The notes under the pieces: generated by a model
Told to the model about the DNA's origin: nothing
The model's input: only the letters and a program-made list of their open reading frames with translations
Database searches by the model: none
Shown: positions 19,114-27,545 of the stretch, one piece after another
How positions within the stretch are numbered: position 1 is the first letter of the stretch
Layout: each line of letters opens with the position of its first letter
Assembly (NCBI RefSeq): GCF_024753215.1
Contig: NZ_JANUGV010000002.1
Coordinates: 806,001 to 870,000, forward strand
Direction of reading: 5' to 3'
Source of the DNA: Massilia solisilvae
GTDB lineage: Bacteria; Pseudomonadota; Gammaproteobacteria; Burkholderiales; Burkholderiaceae_D
Length of the DNA stretch: 64,000 nt
Position numbers and translations under genes: made by a program

Positions 19114-20472
19114 ATGAAGCTCAGGCAGAAAGTCATCTTCCTCGCCATTGCGCCGCTGATCGTGGCGCTGTGCGCGATCGCGCTGTTCGTGCGCCAGCAG
19201 GCCATCACGCTGGCCCAGCAGCAGCGCGCGACCATCCAGCAAGCCTACCTGGCCAGCAAGCAGGCCGAGCTGCAGCACTACGTCGAGCTGGCCGAGCACT
19301 CGATCGCCCACCTGGTCGATTCCGGCAAGACCGACGCCGCCACGCAGGCCGAGGCGATGCGCATCCTGTCCAAGCTCAGCTTTGGCGACGACGGCTATTT
19401 CTTCGTGTACGACATGCGCGGCAACAGCCTGATGCACCCGCGCCAGCCCGAGCTGGTGGGGCGCAACCTGTGGGAGCTGCGCGACGCGCAAGGCACCCCG
19501 ACCATCCAGCGCCTGATCGCGCGCGCCAGGGCGGGCGGCGGCCTGGAACGCTACAACTGGGCCAAGCCCTCCAGCGGGCAGCAGGCGCCCAAGCTCGGCT
19601 ACGTGATCCCGATCCCGGCCTGGGGCTGGATGATGGGCACCGGCATCTACCTGGACGACGTGGATGCCGCGCTGGCCAAGGTGGATGCCCAGCAGTCGGC
19701 CAATATCGCCGCCACCATGTGGTGGATTGCGGGACTGGCAATCCTGTCGGCGGCGGTGGTGGCCATTTGCGGGCTGGCGCTCAACATCAGCGAGTTGCGC
19801 GTGGCCGACGCCAAACTCAAGGCGCTGGCGCAGCGCGTGGTGGAATCGCAGGAGCACGAGCGCGCGCGCCTGTCGCGCGACCTGCACGACGGGATCAGCC
19901 AGTGGCTGGTGTCGATCAAGCTGCAGATCGAGGCAGGCATCGTGCGCCTGACCGGCACCGGCGCGGCCGAGCAGGCCGCGCGCGAGCGCTTCGAGCGCAC
20001 CGCCGAGGAACTGAACAACGTGCTGGGGGAAGTGCGCCGCATCTCGCACGACCTGCGCCCGGCGCTGCTGGACGACCTGGGGCTCGCTGCGGCGCTGGAG
20101 CACCTGGCGCAGGAGTTCTCCGAGCACAGCGGCACGCCGGTGGCGTTCACCACCAGCGGCGCGACCGAAGAACTGCCGGGCGTGGTTGGCACGGTGCTGT
20201 TCCGCATCGCGCAGGAGGCACTGACCAACATCGAGCGCCATGCCGGCGCGAGCCACGTGGAGATGTCGCTGCGGCGCGACGGCCGGCGCCTGACGCTGTC
20301 GGTACGCGACGACGGCAGCGGCTTCGACCCCGAGGGCGTGGCGGTGCATCCGCAGCGCGGCATTGGGCTGCGCAACATGATGGAGCGGATGGATGCCATC
20401 GGCGGTGAGCTGGACATTGAATCATCGATGCAGGGCACGCGCGTGCGCGCCAGCGTCGAACTGACGGAGTAG
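19114..20472 (+). CDS. Cache-domain sensor histidine kinase (HisKA_3)
   Basis: A 452-residue kinase. The first transmembrane helix spans about 8-27. A periplasmic single Cache domain follows (about 35-195; GDDGYFFVYDMRGNSLMHP and GWMMGTGIYLDDV are typical of sCache_2), then a second helix (about 202-224). The NarX-type dimerisation domain has His258 in SRDLHDGISQWL, and the HATPase includes VRDDGSGF. sCache_2 domains commonly bind small carboxylates, which fits the divergent CstA transporter. The ATG at 19114 lacks a strong ribosome site, so the start is uncertain (an in-frame TTG lies at 19081). The regulator gene follows after 3 bp. Confidence 0.9.
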   Translation: MKLRQKVIFLAIAPLIVALCAIALFVRQQAITLAQQQRATIQQAYLASKQAELQHYVELAEHSIAHLVDSGKTDAATQAEAMRILSKLSFGDDGYFFVYDMRGNSLMHPRQPELVGRNLWELRDAQGTPTIQRLIARARAGGGLERYNWAKPSSGQQAPKLGYVIPIPAWGWMMGTGIYLDDVDAALAKVDAQQSANIAATMWWIAGLAILSAAVVAICGLALNISELRVADAKLKALAQRVVESQEHERARLSRDLHDGISQWLVSIKLQIEAGIVRLTGTGAAEQAARERFERTAEELNNVLGEVRRISHDLRPALLDDLGLAAALEHLAQEFSEHSGTPVAFTTSGATEELPGVVGTVLFRIAQEALTNIERHAGASHVEMSLRRDGRRLTLSVRDDGSGFDPEGVAVHPQRGIGLRNMMERMDAIGGELDIESSMQGTRVRASVELTE

Positions 20473-20475
20473 GAC

Positions 20476-21099
20476 ATGACACCCATCCGGATCCTGCTGG
20501 TGGACGACCATCCGCTCGTGCGCGACGGCCTGCGTGCGCGGCTCGAAGCGGTGCCGCATTTCGCCGTGGTGGCCGAGGCCGGCAGCGCGGCCGAAGCGCT
20601 GGAGCGCGCCGGCGGCGCGGACCTGGTGCTGATGGACGTGAACATGCGCGGCGGCAGCGGGATCGAGGCCACCGCGCAGCTGACCCGTCGCTATCCGGGC
20701 ATTGCGGTGCTGATCCTGTCGATGCACGACAAGCTCGAATACGTGACCCAGGCCATGCAGGCCGGCGCGCGCGGCTACGTGCTCAAGGATGCGCCCGGCA
20801 AGGACATCGTGCTCGCCATCGAGTCCGTGATGGCGGGCGGCATTTACTACAGCCCGGTGCTGGCGCGCCAGCTGGCGCGGCCGGCGCAGCAGGACAACCA
20901 GCTCACGCTGCGCGAGCAGCAGGTGCTGCAGCACATCGCCACCGGACAGTCGAACAAGCAGATCGCGCGCGACCTGGCGCTGTCGGTGCGCACGGTCGAG
21001 ACCCACCGCCTGAACATCAAGCGCAAGCTCGGCATCGAAGGCCAGGCCGAGCTGATCAAATTCGCGGTGCAGCATGCGCAATTCGGGCCGGACAGTTAG
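20476..21099 (+). CDS. NarL/FixJ-type response regulator
   Basis: A 207-residue regulator. The receiver (1-120) has Asp54 in LMDVNM and the conserved Lys in VLKDA. The LuxR-type helix-turn-helix (about 143-205) contains LTLREQQVLQHIATGQSNKQIARDL and VETHRLNIKRKL. It is the cognate partner of the Cache kinase directly upstream. The likely target is the divergent cstA-ybdD operon; the dyad at 19026-19043 is a candidate site. Confidence 0.93.
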   Translation: MTPIRILLVDDHPLVRDGLRARLEAVPHFAVVAEAGSAAEALERAGGADLVLMDVNMRGGSGIEATAQLTRRYPGIAVLILSMHDKLEYVTQAMQAGARGYVLKDAPGKDIVLAIESVMAGGIYYSPVLARQLARPAQQDNQLTLREQQVLQHIATGQSNKQIARDLALSVRTVETHRLNIKRKLGIEGQAELIKFAVQHAQFGPDS

Positions 21100-21206
21100 G
21101 GAACAGTCAGGATCGTCCGGTACAATGCATGCATACGCACAATATTCTGTTGCGCTAAAGTTGCCCGTCAACTAATATCACTTAACGATCCACTAAGAAC
21201 TTCCCG

Positions 21207-22364
21207 ATGGTTGCATTGAATGCCGCCCGGTTCCCGTTGGTAGAGCTTGATTTCGTTGCCAACGCGCAGAACGAGTGGGTTGCATTGATCGTGCGGCCGC
21301 AGCCTGCGTCCAATGACGAGTCGCTGCTGGCCCTGTTCGGCGCCCCGGACCTGCTGGCGGCCATCGCGCCGCTCGACTGCATCGTTCCGCTCGATTCGAC
21401 AGCGGTGCTGACTTTTTCACTTTGCGAATTCCTGCCGCCGGACCGCGTCATGTTCACGCTGCCGGCGCGCGTGCTGGCCAACGCCGATGAAGCCGCACGC
21501 GCCGCCAGCCTTGCCGATGCCGGCTACCGCTTGCTGGTGGACGGCGTTGCCGCCGGCGGAAAAATGCCAACGCGGCCGCGTGGCGTGGCGCACGACAGCA
21601 CCGATGGCGTGCCCGCGCCGGTCGCCGCGCTGTTTGGCCCGCACCTGGCCTACAACGTGCACAGTGTCGAGCGTTTTGCCGAGTGCGAGAGCGCGGGCTT
21701 TGACTGGTTCAGTGGCGACTATCCGCTGCTTGCGCGCCAGCCCGAGGACGGCCACGACGGCACCTCGCGCCGCCGCCTGCTCGCCTTGCTCGCGCTGCTG
21801 TCGCGCGATGCGGACACGCGCGAGATCGAGCACATGCTCAAGCAGGACCCGGCGCTGTCGTTCCACCTGCTCAAACTGGTCAACTCCGCGGCCTTCAAGA
21901 TCAGCACCGAGATCACCAGCTTCGCGCAGGCCATCACCGTGCTGGGCCGGCGCCAGCTGCAGCGCTGGCTGCAACTGCTGCTGTACGCGCGCCAGCGCGC
22001 CGACGGCCCGCCCAACCTGCTGCTGCCGTTGGCCGCGCTGCGTGGCGCCCAGCTCGAGGAACTGTGCCGCCTTGGCGGTGGCGAGCGCGACGAACAGGAC
22101 CTGGCCTTCATGTGCGGCGCGTTCTCGCTGCTGGACCGATTGTTCGATACGCCGATGGGCGACATCGTCGGCAGCCTGCGCCTGCCGCAGCACGTGCTGG
22201 ACGGCCTGCTGCGGCGCGAAGGCCCGCTGGGCGAGCGCCTGCGCCTTGTCGAGGGCAAGCCGGACCAGGCCCAGCTCGCGCAAGCAGGGATCGGCGTCGA
22301 CACCTGGTGGCGCAGCCAGCTGCATGCCTGGCACTGGGCGATACAGGTGATGCGCCATGTCTGA
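21207..22364 (+). CDS. HDOD-domain signalling protein with degenerate N-terminal domain
   Basis: A 385-residue protein. The C-terminal half (about 190-380) is an HDOD domain (DADTREIEHMLKQDPALSFHLLKLVNSAAF, ITVLGRRQLQRWLQLL), a catalytically silent relative of HD phosphohydrolases used as a signalling scaffold. The N-terminal part (1-180) is placed like the EAL domain of YuxH-type EAL-HDOD proteins but keeps no EAL or metal motifs. It overlaps the next gene, a GGDEF-EAL protein, by 8 bp, so the two likely act together in cyclic-di-GMP control. The ribosome site is weak. Confidence 0.82.
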   Translation: MVALNAARFPLVELDFVANAQNEWVALIVRPQPASNDESLLALFGAPDLLAAIAPLDCIVPLDSTAVLTFSLCEFLPPDRVMFTLPARVLANADEAARAASLADAGYRLLVDGVAAGGKMPTRPRGVAHDSTDGVPAPVAALFGPHLAYNVHSVERFAECESAGFDWFSGDYPLLARQPEDGHDGTSRRRLLALLALLSRDADTREIEHMLKQDPALSFHLLKLVNSAAFKISTEITSFAQAITVLGRRQLQRWLQLLLYARQRADGPPNLLLPLAALRGAQLEELCRLGGGERDEQDLAFMCGAFSLLDRLFDTPMGDIVGSLRLPQHVLDGLLRREGPLGERLRLVEGKPDQAQLAQAGIGVDTWWRSQLHAWHWAIQVMRHV

Positions 22365-24399
22365 CGGAGCGAACGACCGCATCGACTTCGCCGGCGCCAA
22401 CGCGGCCGTTTGCGACGCCGTGCTGCGCCTGCGTGGCGACGCGCTGACCGAGGAGCTCTCGCGCGTCGCGCGTGTGCTGCTGGGGCGCCGCCACGCCGTG
22501 TTCGTGCAACGGGGCGAAGACGCGCCGCAGCTGCTGGGGCCTGCCGAGGGCGTGCTGCGCCAGCCGGTGCAGGCCGACGCCGCCAACTTCGGCTACTACG
22601 AGATCGGCGGCGGCGCGTTCACCGAAACGGACCGCCGGGATCTGGCGGGCCTGGCCAAGCTCACCGCCACGCTGCTGCAGGTGCAGTCGATGGCGCAGCG
22701 CGCGACGCGCGCCTACGCGCAGGTGGAGGGCCAGCTTGCGCACCAGTCGCAGATCCTCGACCAGCTCCAGGAATCGGTGCTGACCACCGACCTGCTGGGC
22801 TACATCACCAGCTGGAACAAGGGCGCCGAGCGCATGTTCGGCTACACCGCGCTGGAAGCGATCGGCACCCACATCCTGTTCCTGTACGCGGACGAGGAGG
22901 GCACCGAGCCCGACACCTTCGCCGAACATGGCGGCCGGTTCATGGAAGTGCGGCGCAAGAAAAAATCGGGCGAAGTGTTCTGGGCCAGCCTGTCGCTGTC
23001 GCCGCTGTGCGACCTGGAGGACAAGCCGATCGGCCTGATCGCCTACCTCTCGGACATCACCGAGCGCAAGCTGGCCGAAGAACGCCTGAACCACCTGGCC
23101 TACTACGACGAGCTGACCGGGCTGCCCAACCGCACCCTGTTCGCGCGGCTGGTGGACCAGGCGCTGATGGTCGCCCAGCGCAACGTGGGCACCGGCTGCA
23201 TTCTGTTGATTGACCTGAACCGATTCAAGCTGATCAACGGCACGCTGGGTCGCGGGGTCGGCGACGAGCTGCTGCGCCAGGTGGCACGGCGCTTCCGCGA
23301 CGCGCTGCGCGAGGAAGACGTGGTGGCGCACCTGTCCGGCGACGAATTCGCGGTGGGCCTGTTCGACATCCGCCAGCACTTCGAGGCCACGACGGTCGCG
23401 CAGAAGCTGCAGGCCGCGCTGGCCGAGCCGTTCGTCATCGAAGGGCAGAAACTGCAGGTTGGGGCGAGCGTGGGCATCAGCGTGTACCCGACCGATGGCG
23501 AGGACGCCGAGACGCTGCTGCGCATGGCCGACATCGCCATGGAGCGGGCCAAGCAGGACAACGAGAGCCCGGACCGCAACGTGGCGTTCTACTGCAACGA
23601 CATGAATCAGGGGATGCAAGAGCGCATGCGCATCGAATCGGGCCTGCGCCACGCGCTGGGCCACGGCGAGCTGACGCTGTACTACCAGCCCAAGTTCGAG
23701 ATCGGCAGCGGCCAGGTGGTGGGCGCGGAGGCGCTGGTGCGCTGGGTGCATCCGGAACGCGGCGTGGTGCCGCCGGCCGAATTCATTCCGCTGGCCGAAG
23801 CGACGGGCCTGATCGTGCAGGTTGGCGAGTGGGTGCTGGAACAGGCGTGCGCGCAGGCGGCGGTGTGGAACCGCGCCGGCCTGCCGCCGCTGCGGCTGGC
23901 GGTGAACGTGTCGGCGCGCGAGTTCACGCCATCGCTGCCGGGCAGGGTGGCCGACACGCTCAAGCGCTACCGGCTCGACCCGTCGTGGCTGGAGCTGGAG
24001 ATCACCGAGAGCACGCTGATGCACGACATCGAGCGCGTGATCGGCATCATGGACCGCATCAACCAGCTGGGCGTGGCGCTGTCGCTGGACGACTTCGGCA
24101 CGGGCTATTCGAGCCTGTCGTACCTGAAGCGCTTCCCGATCAACACGCTCAAGATCGACCGCTCGTTCACGACCGGCATACCGGCCGACGCGAGCGACTG
24201 CGCCATCGCCGGCACCATCATCAGCATCGGCCGCCAGCTGCGCCACCGGGTGATCGCGGAAGGTGTGGAGACGCTGGAGCAGCTGGAGTTCCTGCGCGAG
24301 TCCGGCTGCGACGAGGTGCAGGGCTACCTGTACGCCAAGCCGCTGCCGGCCTATGAGTTCGAGCAGAGCCTGCGCGAGAACTGGTTGCTGACGGCCTAG
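22357..24399 (+). CDS. PAS-GGDEF-EAL protein with degenerate GGDEF
   Basis: A 680-residue protein. An N-terminal GAF-like region (about 1-115) is followed by PAS/PAC (about 130-240, LLGYITSWNKGAERMFGYTALEA). The GGDEF domain (about 245-410) reads SGDEF in HLSGDEFAVG, and the EAL domain (about 425-675) keeps EALVRWVHPERG, the ITESTLM metal site and DDFGTGYSS. The first Gly to Ser change suggests a weak or regulatory cyclase domain, with phosphodiesterase the main activity. It overlaps the upstream HDOD gene by 8 bp and is the last protein gene before the tRNA. Confidence 0.9.
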   Translation: MSDGANDRIDFAGANAAVCDAVLRLRGDALTEELSRVARVLLGRRHAVFVQRGEDAPQLLGPAEGVLRQPVQADAANFGYYEIGGGAFTETDRRDLAGLAKLTATLLQVQSMAQRATRAYAQVEGQLAHQSQILDQLQESVLTTDLLGYITSWNKGAERMFGYTALEAIGTHILFLYADEEGTEPDTFAEHGGRFMEVRRKKKSGEVFWASLSLSPLCDLEDKPIGLIAYLSDITERKLAEERLNHLAYYDELTGLPNRTLFARLVDQALMVAQRNVGTGCILLIDLNRFKLINGTLGRGVGDELLRQVARRFRDALREEDVVAHLSGDEFAVGLFDIRQHFEATTVAQKLQAALAEPFVIEGQKLQVGASVGISVYPTDGEDAETLLRMADIAMERAKQDNESPDRNVAFYCNDMNQGMQERMRIESGLRHALGHGELTLYYQPKFEIGSGQVVGAEALVRWVHPERGVVPPAEFIPLAEATGLIVQVGEWVLEQACAQAAVWNRAGLPPLRLAVNVSAREFTPSLPGRVADTLKRYRLDPSWLELEITESTLMHDIERVIGIMDRINQLGVALSLDDFGTGYSSLSYLKRFPINTLKIDRSFTTGIPADASDCAIAGTIISIGRQLRHRVIAEGVETLEQLEFLRESGCDEVQGYLYAKPLPAYEFEQSLRENWLLTA

Positions 24400-24452
24400 G
24401 GATTTTCGCTCGCTTCGCTCAGCCGACGCTGCCGGGTGGGCGATGGTTTATG

Positions 24453-24458
24453 TATAAT
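24453..24458 (+). promoter_or_regulatory. -10 element of the tRNA-Ser gene
   Basis: A perfect TATAAT lies 13 bp before the mature 5' end. No convincing -35 hexamer was found. Confidence 0.6.
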
Positions 24459-24471
24459 GCCGGTTCCCCAA

Positions 24472-24561
24472 GGAAGCGTGGCCGAGTGGTTGAAGGCAGC
24501 AGTCTTGAAAACTGCCGACGGGGGAACCCGTTCGTGAGTTCGAATCTCACCGCTTCCGCCA
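24472..24561 (+). tRNA. tRNA-Ser (anticodon UGA)
   Basis: The acceptor arms GGAAGCG and CGCTTCC pair, with discriminator G and an encoded CCA (24559-24561). The anticodon loop reads 'tcttgaaaa' with TGA centred. A long variable arm (ccgacgggggaacccgttcg) is typical of class II tRNA-Ser. The T-loop GTTCGAATC is intact. The accessory region with foreign base composition begins just downstream, so the gene may have served as an integration landmark, although no duplicated 3' end was found. Confidence 0.97.
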
Positions 24562-24627
24562 GTCCATTTCCAATAGGCCCTCATGCCAGCTGGCTTTCTC
24601 CAGCCATTTCCGATGATCGCCGCGCTC

Positions 24628-24704
24628 CGGGTGCGAATCCGCTAGGAACGGGCTCTACAAAAGTTTCCTCCCTGTCGTGTTGCCGGACCTGATCCCAGCA
24701 ACTC
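24628..24704. repeat. Accessory repeat R1 (right-hand part only)
   Basis: This matches the last 77 bp of repeat R2 and of R3 (cgctaggaa ... cctgtcgtgttgccgga ... cagcaac). Only the right end is present; the left part with 'ggggtcag' is missing. It lies between tRNA-Ser and the AT-rich gene pair. The rest of 24562-24827 shows no gene; the part after 24708 is AT-rich. Confidence 0.75.
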
Positions 24705-24827
24705 CGATGGTAAAAAGTTCATTTATCGTCGTCGTAGGTCTTCTTCAATTCAAGCTTAACGAGTCTTTTGAAAATAACTTTCATCTCGTGTTTAAGTGCT
24801 CTTTCCGCTGGTTCAAACTTAAACTTG

Positions 24828-25277
24828 TCAAATGATGCGCGCATAGCATAACGGCTTTGAAACTCTCGGTGAAATTTTGGTCGTTAGAACTTTCAGTCGA
24901 AATAGTGCACCAGCGTCATATTTTGATTTAATATTCCCATCTTTATCTGGAATAAGAAAACTCTTTGCTTCACCAAGGTCGCTTACAATATTGTGTATCT
25001 CGTGCGCCGTGTCGTTTCGATAGCATAGAAGCCTATGTAATTCGTGTTTTTCATCTTTCGTTAAAACGCCATCGTTTACTAGTCGCTTAAGATGATGTTT
25101 GATTTTCAAGCCTTCATTAGATATGCCGTGTATGATATTAGTTGCTTCTAAGCTTTGAATGATAAACCTTCGTAAATCTTCTGCATAAAACAAAAACACC
25201 ATTGTTTCGTATGACCGATATTTAAGTATATCGCGTTCAAGTTTCCCTAATAATTTTACCTTATATTTTTTCTTCAC
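24828..25277 (-). CDS. Unknown AT-rich gene with HEPN-like Rx4H motif
   Basis: A 149-residue, mostly helical, basic protein of no family I can name. It contains LLCYRNDTAHEIHNI, where Arg87 and His92 form the Rx4H arrangement (with polar Asn88) seen in HEPN ribonucleases of toxin-antitoxin and defence systems. Base composition is far more AT-rich than the flanks (Lys/Ile/Asn-rich codons), a sign of recent transfer. The second unknown gene of this module lies 76 bp upstream on the same strand. The two are bounded by repeats R1 and R2. RNase activity is a hypothesis only. Confidence 0.7.
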   Translation of the reverse strand: MKKKYKVKLLGKLERDILKYRSYETMVFLFYAEDLRRFIIQSLEATNIIHGISNEGLKIKHHLKRLVNDGVLTKDEKHELHRLLCYRNDTAHEIHNIVSDLGEAKSFLIPDKDGNIKSKYDAGALFRLKVLTTKISPRVSKPLCYARII

Positions 25278-25353
25278 CGGCGTGCTTTCTTTATCTAGAG
25301 GACTTGCCCACAGTTTTCTTGCCTATGTTCCTTACATTGGCCGGATTCGAAAA

Positions 25354-26049
25354 CTATGGATAAGTCCTTGTTTTCCTAGATTGGTTTCCAGGACTGGATA
25401 CCCTAGCTAATTCTTGATATATATCGAAAACCTTAGGTAAAACATTATTGTGCAATCTAATGAAAAACTTTTTGATATCGATTTTGCGCGTTTTGTTGGT
25501 ATCTAAGTCGAGAAGTTCTAATTTCAAAACTTTTCCGTCGTTCAATATGCGACTAAGAAATTTGTGCTTGCTGTTGTTTGAGATTTTATGCAAGCTTACA
25601 AAGTCCTTGTCGTTCATTAAATATCTAAAAAGCTGAGCCAGCCTTTTAAAACTTGGGTATGTATAAACCAAAGAGTTATAAAATGAGGTATCCCATCCAC
25701 AATTGGTCGCGCCGAGTTTGACTTCTTTCAAGATGCCGTTTGCAAGCTTCTCATGTTTAAGAGGGCGTAGCGCAAGAAAAATAACATATGGGAAAGCGTC
25801 AATCATCGCATGCGCGTTCGATATAAATGCTACGGCAGAAGCTTCAAACTGCGCACGAAAATTCCCACTTTGGTCAATGGTCGCCAATCGCAAATATTCG
25901 GCCTGTGATTTTTCTAAAAACTCGTAGTAGTAGATTTCCGAGTAGCTGAGCCTTTTAGAAAGTGATTGAAACGCTAGATTTAAACGTTCTCTATCGATAT
26001 CGTTATTTAGAGCACTTAACACGTCTGGTAGTCGAATAGTGTCAGCCAT
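25354..26049 (-). CDS. Unknown AT-rich gene, helical protein
   Basis: A 231-residue protein, largely alpha-helical, with no signal peptide. Distinctive parts are YSEIYYYEFLEKSQAEYLRL, FISNAHAMIDAFPYVIFLAL and a SNNSKHKFL segment resembling the 'S/N..KH' pattern of many HEPN-like or abortive-infection proteins. The ATG at 26049 is used; a longer in-frame TTG at 26061 has no better ribosome site. It probably forms a two-gene operon with the Rx4H gene downstream. Codon use is AT-rich throughout, unlike the rest of the window. Function unknown. Confidence 0.7.
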   Translation of the reverse strand: MADTIRLPDVLSALNNDIDRERLNLAFQSLSKRLSYSEIYYYEFLEKSQAEYLRLATIDQSGNFRAQFEASAVAFISNAHAMIDAFPYVIFLALRPLKHEKLANGILKEVKLGATNCGWDTSFYNSLVYTYPSFKRLAQLFRYLMNDKDFVSLHKISNNSKHKFLSRILNDGKVLKLELLDLDTNKTRKIDIKKFFIRLHNNVLPKVFDIYQELARVSSPGNQSRKTRTYP

Positions 26050-26100
26050 ATGAGAATGCAAGCGAAGACGAGAGCTCTATGTTACCCTTTGTAGCAGTGC

Positions 26101-26377
26101 CGGGGGCAGATCCAGCAAAGTGGAGAGACGGGGTCAGATCCGGCAAGAGAGACGGGGTCAGATCCGGCAAGGTGACAAAATTGAACTTCGGAGCAGGCAG
26201 GCAGCCGGGGGGCAGATCCGGCAAAGTGCCAAAATCGAACTGCTGCGCGGCAGAGAAGCAATGCAGAGACCAGCGCAGCCTGCAGCGATAGAGCGGTAGC
26301 CGGGGGCAGATCCGCTAGGAAGGGGCGCAAAGAAATGGTTCGCGCCTGTCGTGTTGCCGGACCTGACCCCTGCAACG
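26101..26377. repeat. Accessory repeat R2 with inverted ends and internal tandem units
   Basis: The left part has two tandem units 'gacggggtcagatccggca' (near 26127 and 26151). The right end is the inverse, 'ttgccggacctgacccc' (26355-26371). The middle includes 'gccaaaatcgaactgctg' and 'cgatagagcggtag', both also present in R3. The element looks like a non-autonomous MITE- or REP-type sequence with inverted termini. It separates the AT-rich gene pair from the type VI cassette. No gene is seen in 26062-26489. Confidence 0.8.
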
Positions 26378-26489
26378 CACTGGTACTATCGCCAAGCTAG
26401 GCGGCGCTTCTGAAAGCCGCGAGCGAGTAAATCAGGCAACACAACGGTCGGTGAAGGTGCGCCTTACCGGCCAAAGCGTTCACATAACG

Positions 26490-27167
26490 TCACGAACATT
26501 TCCCATGACCGCGCCAACTTAGATCGCCGGACTGCGACCGCGCTAACGTGACTAACCCGTGGGCTTTGGAAGACGCGCAAACAAACCGCGCCGTCAGTTC
26601 GCCTTGCTTGTTCCACTGAGGATGATCGAATGTGGATACAACACTGTCGATCCCGTCTACCTTGGCAATTGTTCCGGCGTAGCCTTTCCACACGACCTTC
26701 CCGTCGGCCTTGTAGACGGCCCAATTCTCACCATCCACGCCGTCTTCTTGTTCGATCGCCAAGAACTCCTTTTCGTCGGGCGAGAACAGGACAGTGTGCC
26801 CAGCATGCACTAAGCGCCCGGTCTCATCGAACAAGAGATCCCCGGAATATGAGCTTTCATCCGTCTTTTCGATTAGATGAGCCTTGGCTTGAGCGTTGTA
26901 CCCGCAGTAGCGCCAGTGTAAGCCGCCCATGTCGCCGTCATCATATGGCGGTTTATCGACAAATCGCTTTCGTCCCTTGTTCGTCGTGACCTCCAACACA
27001 TGCGTTTCCACACGACGTGCGCCCTTGGGCGCTTGTCGGAGCACGGCCCGTTCAACCTTTGCAGTTTCGCACGAAAGTGCGGGCTTAGATTCCTTGGACA
27101 GAACAGCGGTACTGACCAGGGCAAGCGATGCGCAAGCGAGCGCGCGTCTAAGGACGGTAGATGACAT
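26490..27167 (-). CDS. Putative periplasmic immunity protein of the amidase effector
   Basis: A 225-residue protein with a clean Sec signal peptide (about 1-25; LACASLALVSTAVLSKE), so it is periplasmic. There is no catalytic motif. The body is beta-rich with four Cys (ALSCETAK, RYCGYN, FVCASS, HGKCS) that could form two disulfides. Its start lies inside the 3' end of the effector gene (20-bp overlap), the tight coupling usual for toxin-immunity pairs. A periplasmic location is expected for protection from a peptidoglycan amidase. It is not recognisably a named Tai family, so the role rests on context. Confidence 0.72.
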   Translation of the reverse strand: MSSTVLRRALACASLALVSTAVLSKESKPALSCETAKVERAVLRQAPKGARRVETHVLEVTTNKGRKRFVDKPPYDDGDMGGLHWRYCGYNAQAKAHLIEKTDESSYSGDLLFDETGRLVHAGHTVLFSPDEKEFLAIEQEDGVDGENWAVYKADGKVVWKGYAGTIAKVDGIDSVVSTFDHPQWNKQGELTARFVCASSKAHGLVTLARSQSGDLSWRGHGKCS

Positions 27168-27537
27168 AGTCCGGGGTCTCCTGGCGATACTCGTTACCGG
27201 GCCAGAATCCGTTTTTCTGCACAAAATCGGATATCCAGTTTTTCCCGTCAAAGCCTTGGATGTGACCGCTCTTGTGATGCGTTGTTGCCTGTATCACCGC
27301 CACGTCACCTTTCATTGGCTTGAATGTTGCCAGATCGTCGACCTTCACCGTGTGAAACCCGGCACGCAACATTGAAGGTCCCCAATCCTTGGCGTGAACG
27401 GGCCATGTTGCTGGCCTGTAGCCCCCTGTCGCGAGTGCTAGTCTCACGAAGGAAGCACACCGTCCTTTGCCGAAGCCTTTGTTGTCCGCGTGTTTGCGCA
27501 AATGCTCCGTGAATTTGTCTACATCGACGGCTGGCAT
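27148..27537 (-). CDS. Amidase-like (NlpC/P60 or CHAP fold) type VI effector
   Basis: A compact 129-residue protein with no signal peptide. Cys27 lies in GRCASFVRLALATGG at the start of a helix, and His92 in SGHIQGFDGKNWISDF. This is the Cys-then-His layout of papain-like peptidoglycan amidases, and the 'GHI..FDG..W.SDF.Q' strand pattern resembles known Tae-type effectors. The ATG at 27537 lies 8 bp after the hcp stop. Small cytosol-made amidases encoded right after hcp are typically carried inside the Hcp tube and delivered to a rival's periplasm. Enzyme class is good; the exact Tae group is not assigned. Confidence 0.78.
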   Translation of the reverse strand: MPAVDVDKFTEHLRKHADNKGFGKGRCASFVRLALATGGYRPATWPVHAKDWGPSMLRAGFHTVKVDDLATFKPMKGDVAVIQATTHHKSGHIQGFDGKNWISDFVQKNGFWPGNEYRQETPDYVIYRP

Positions 27538-27545
27538 GGCCGCAC

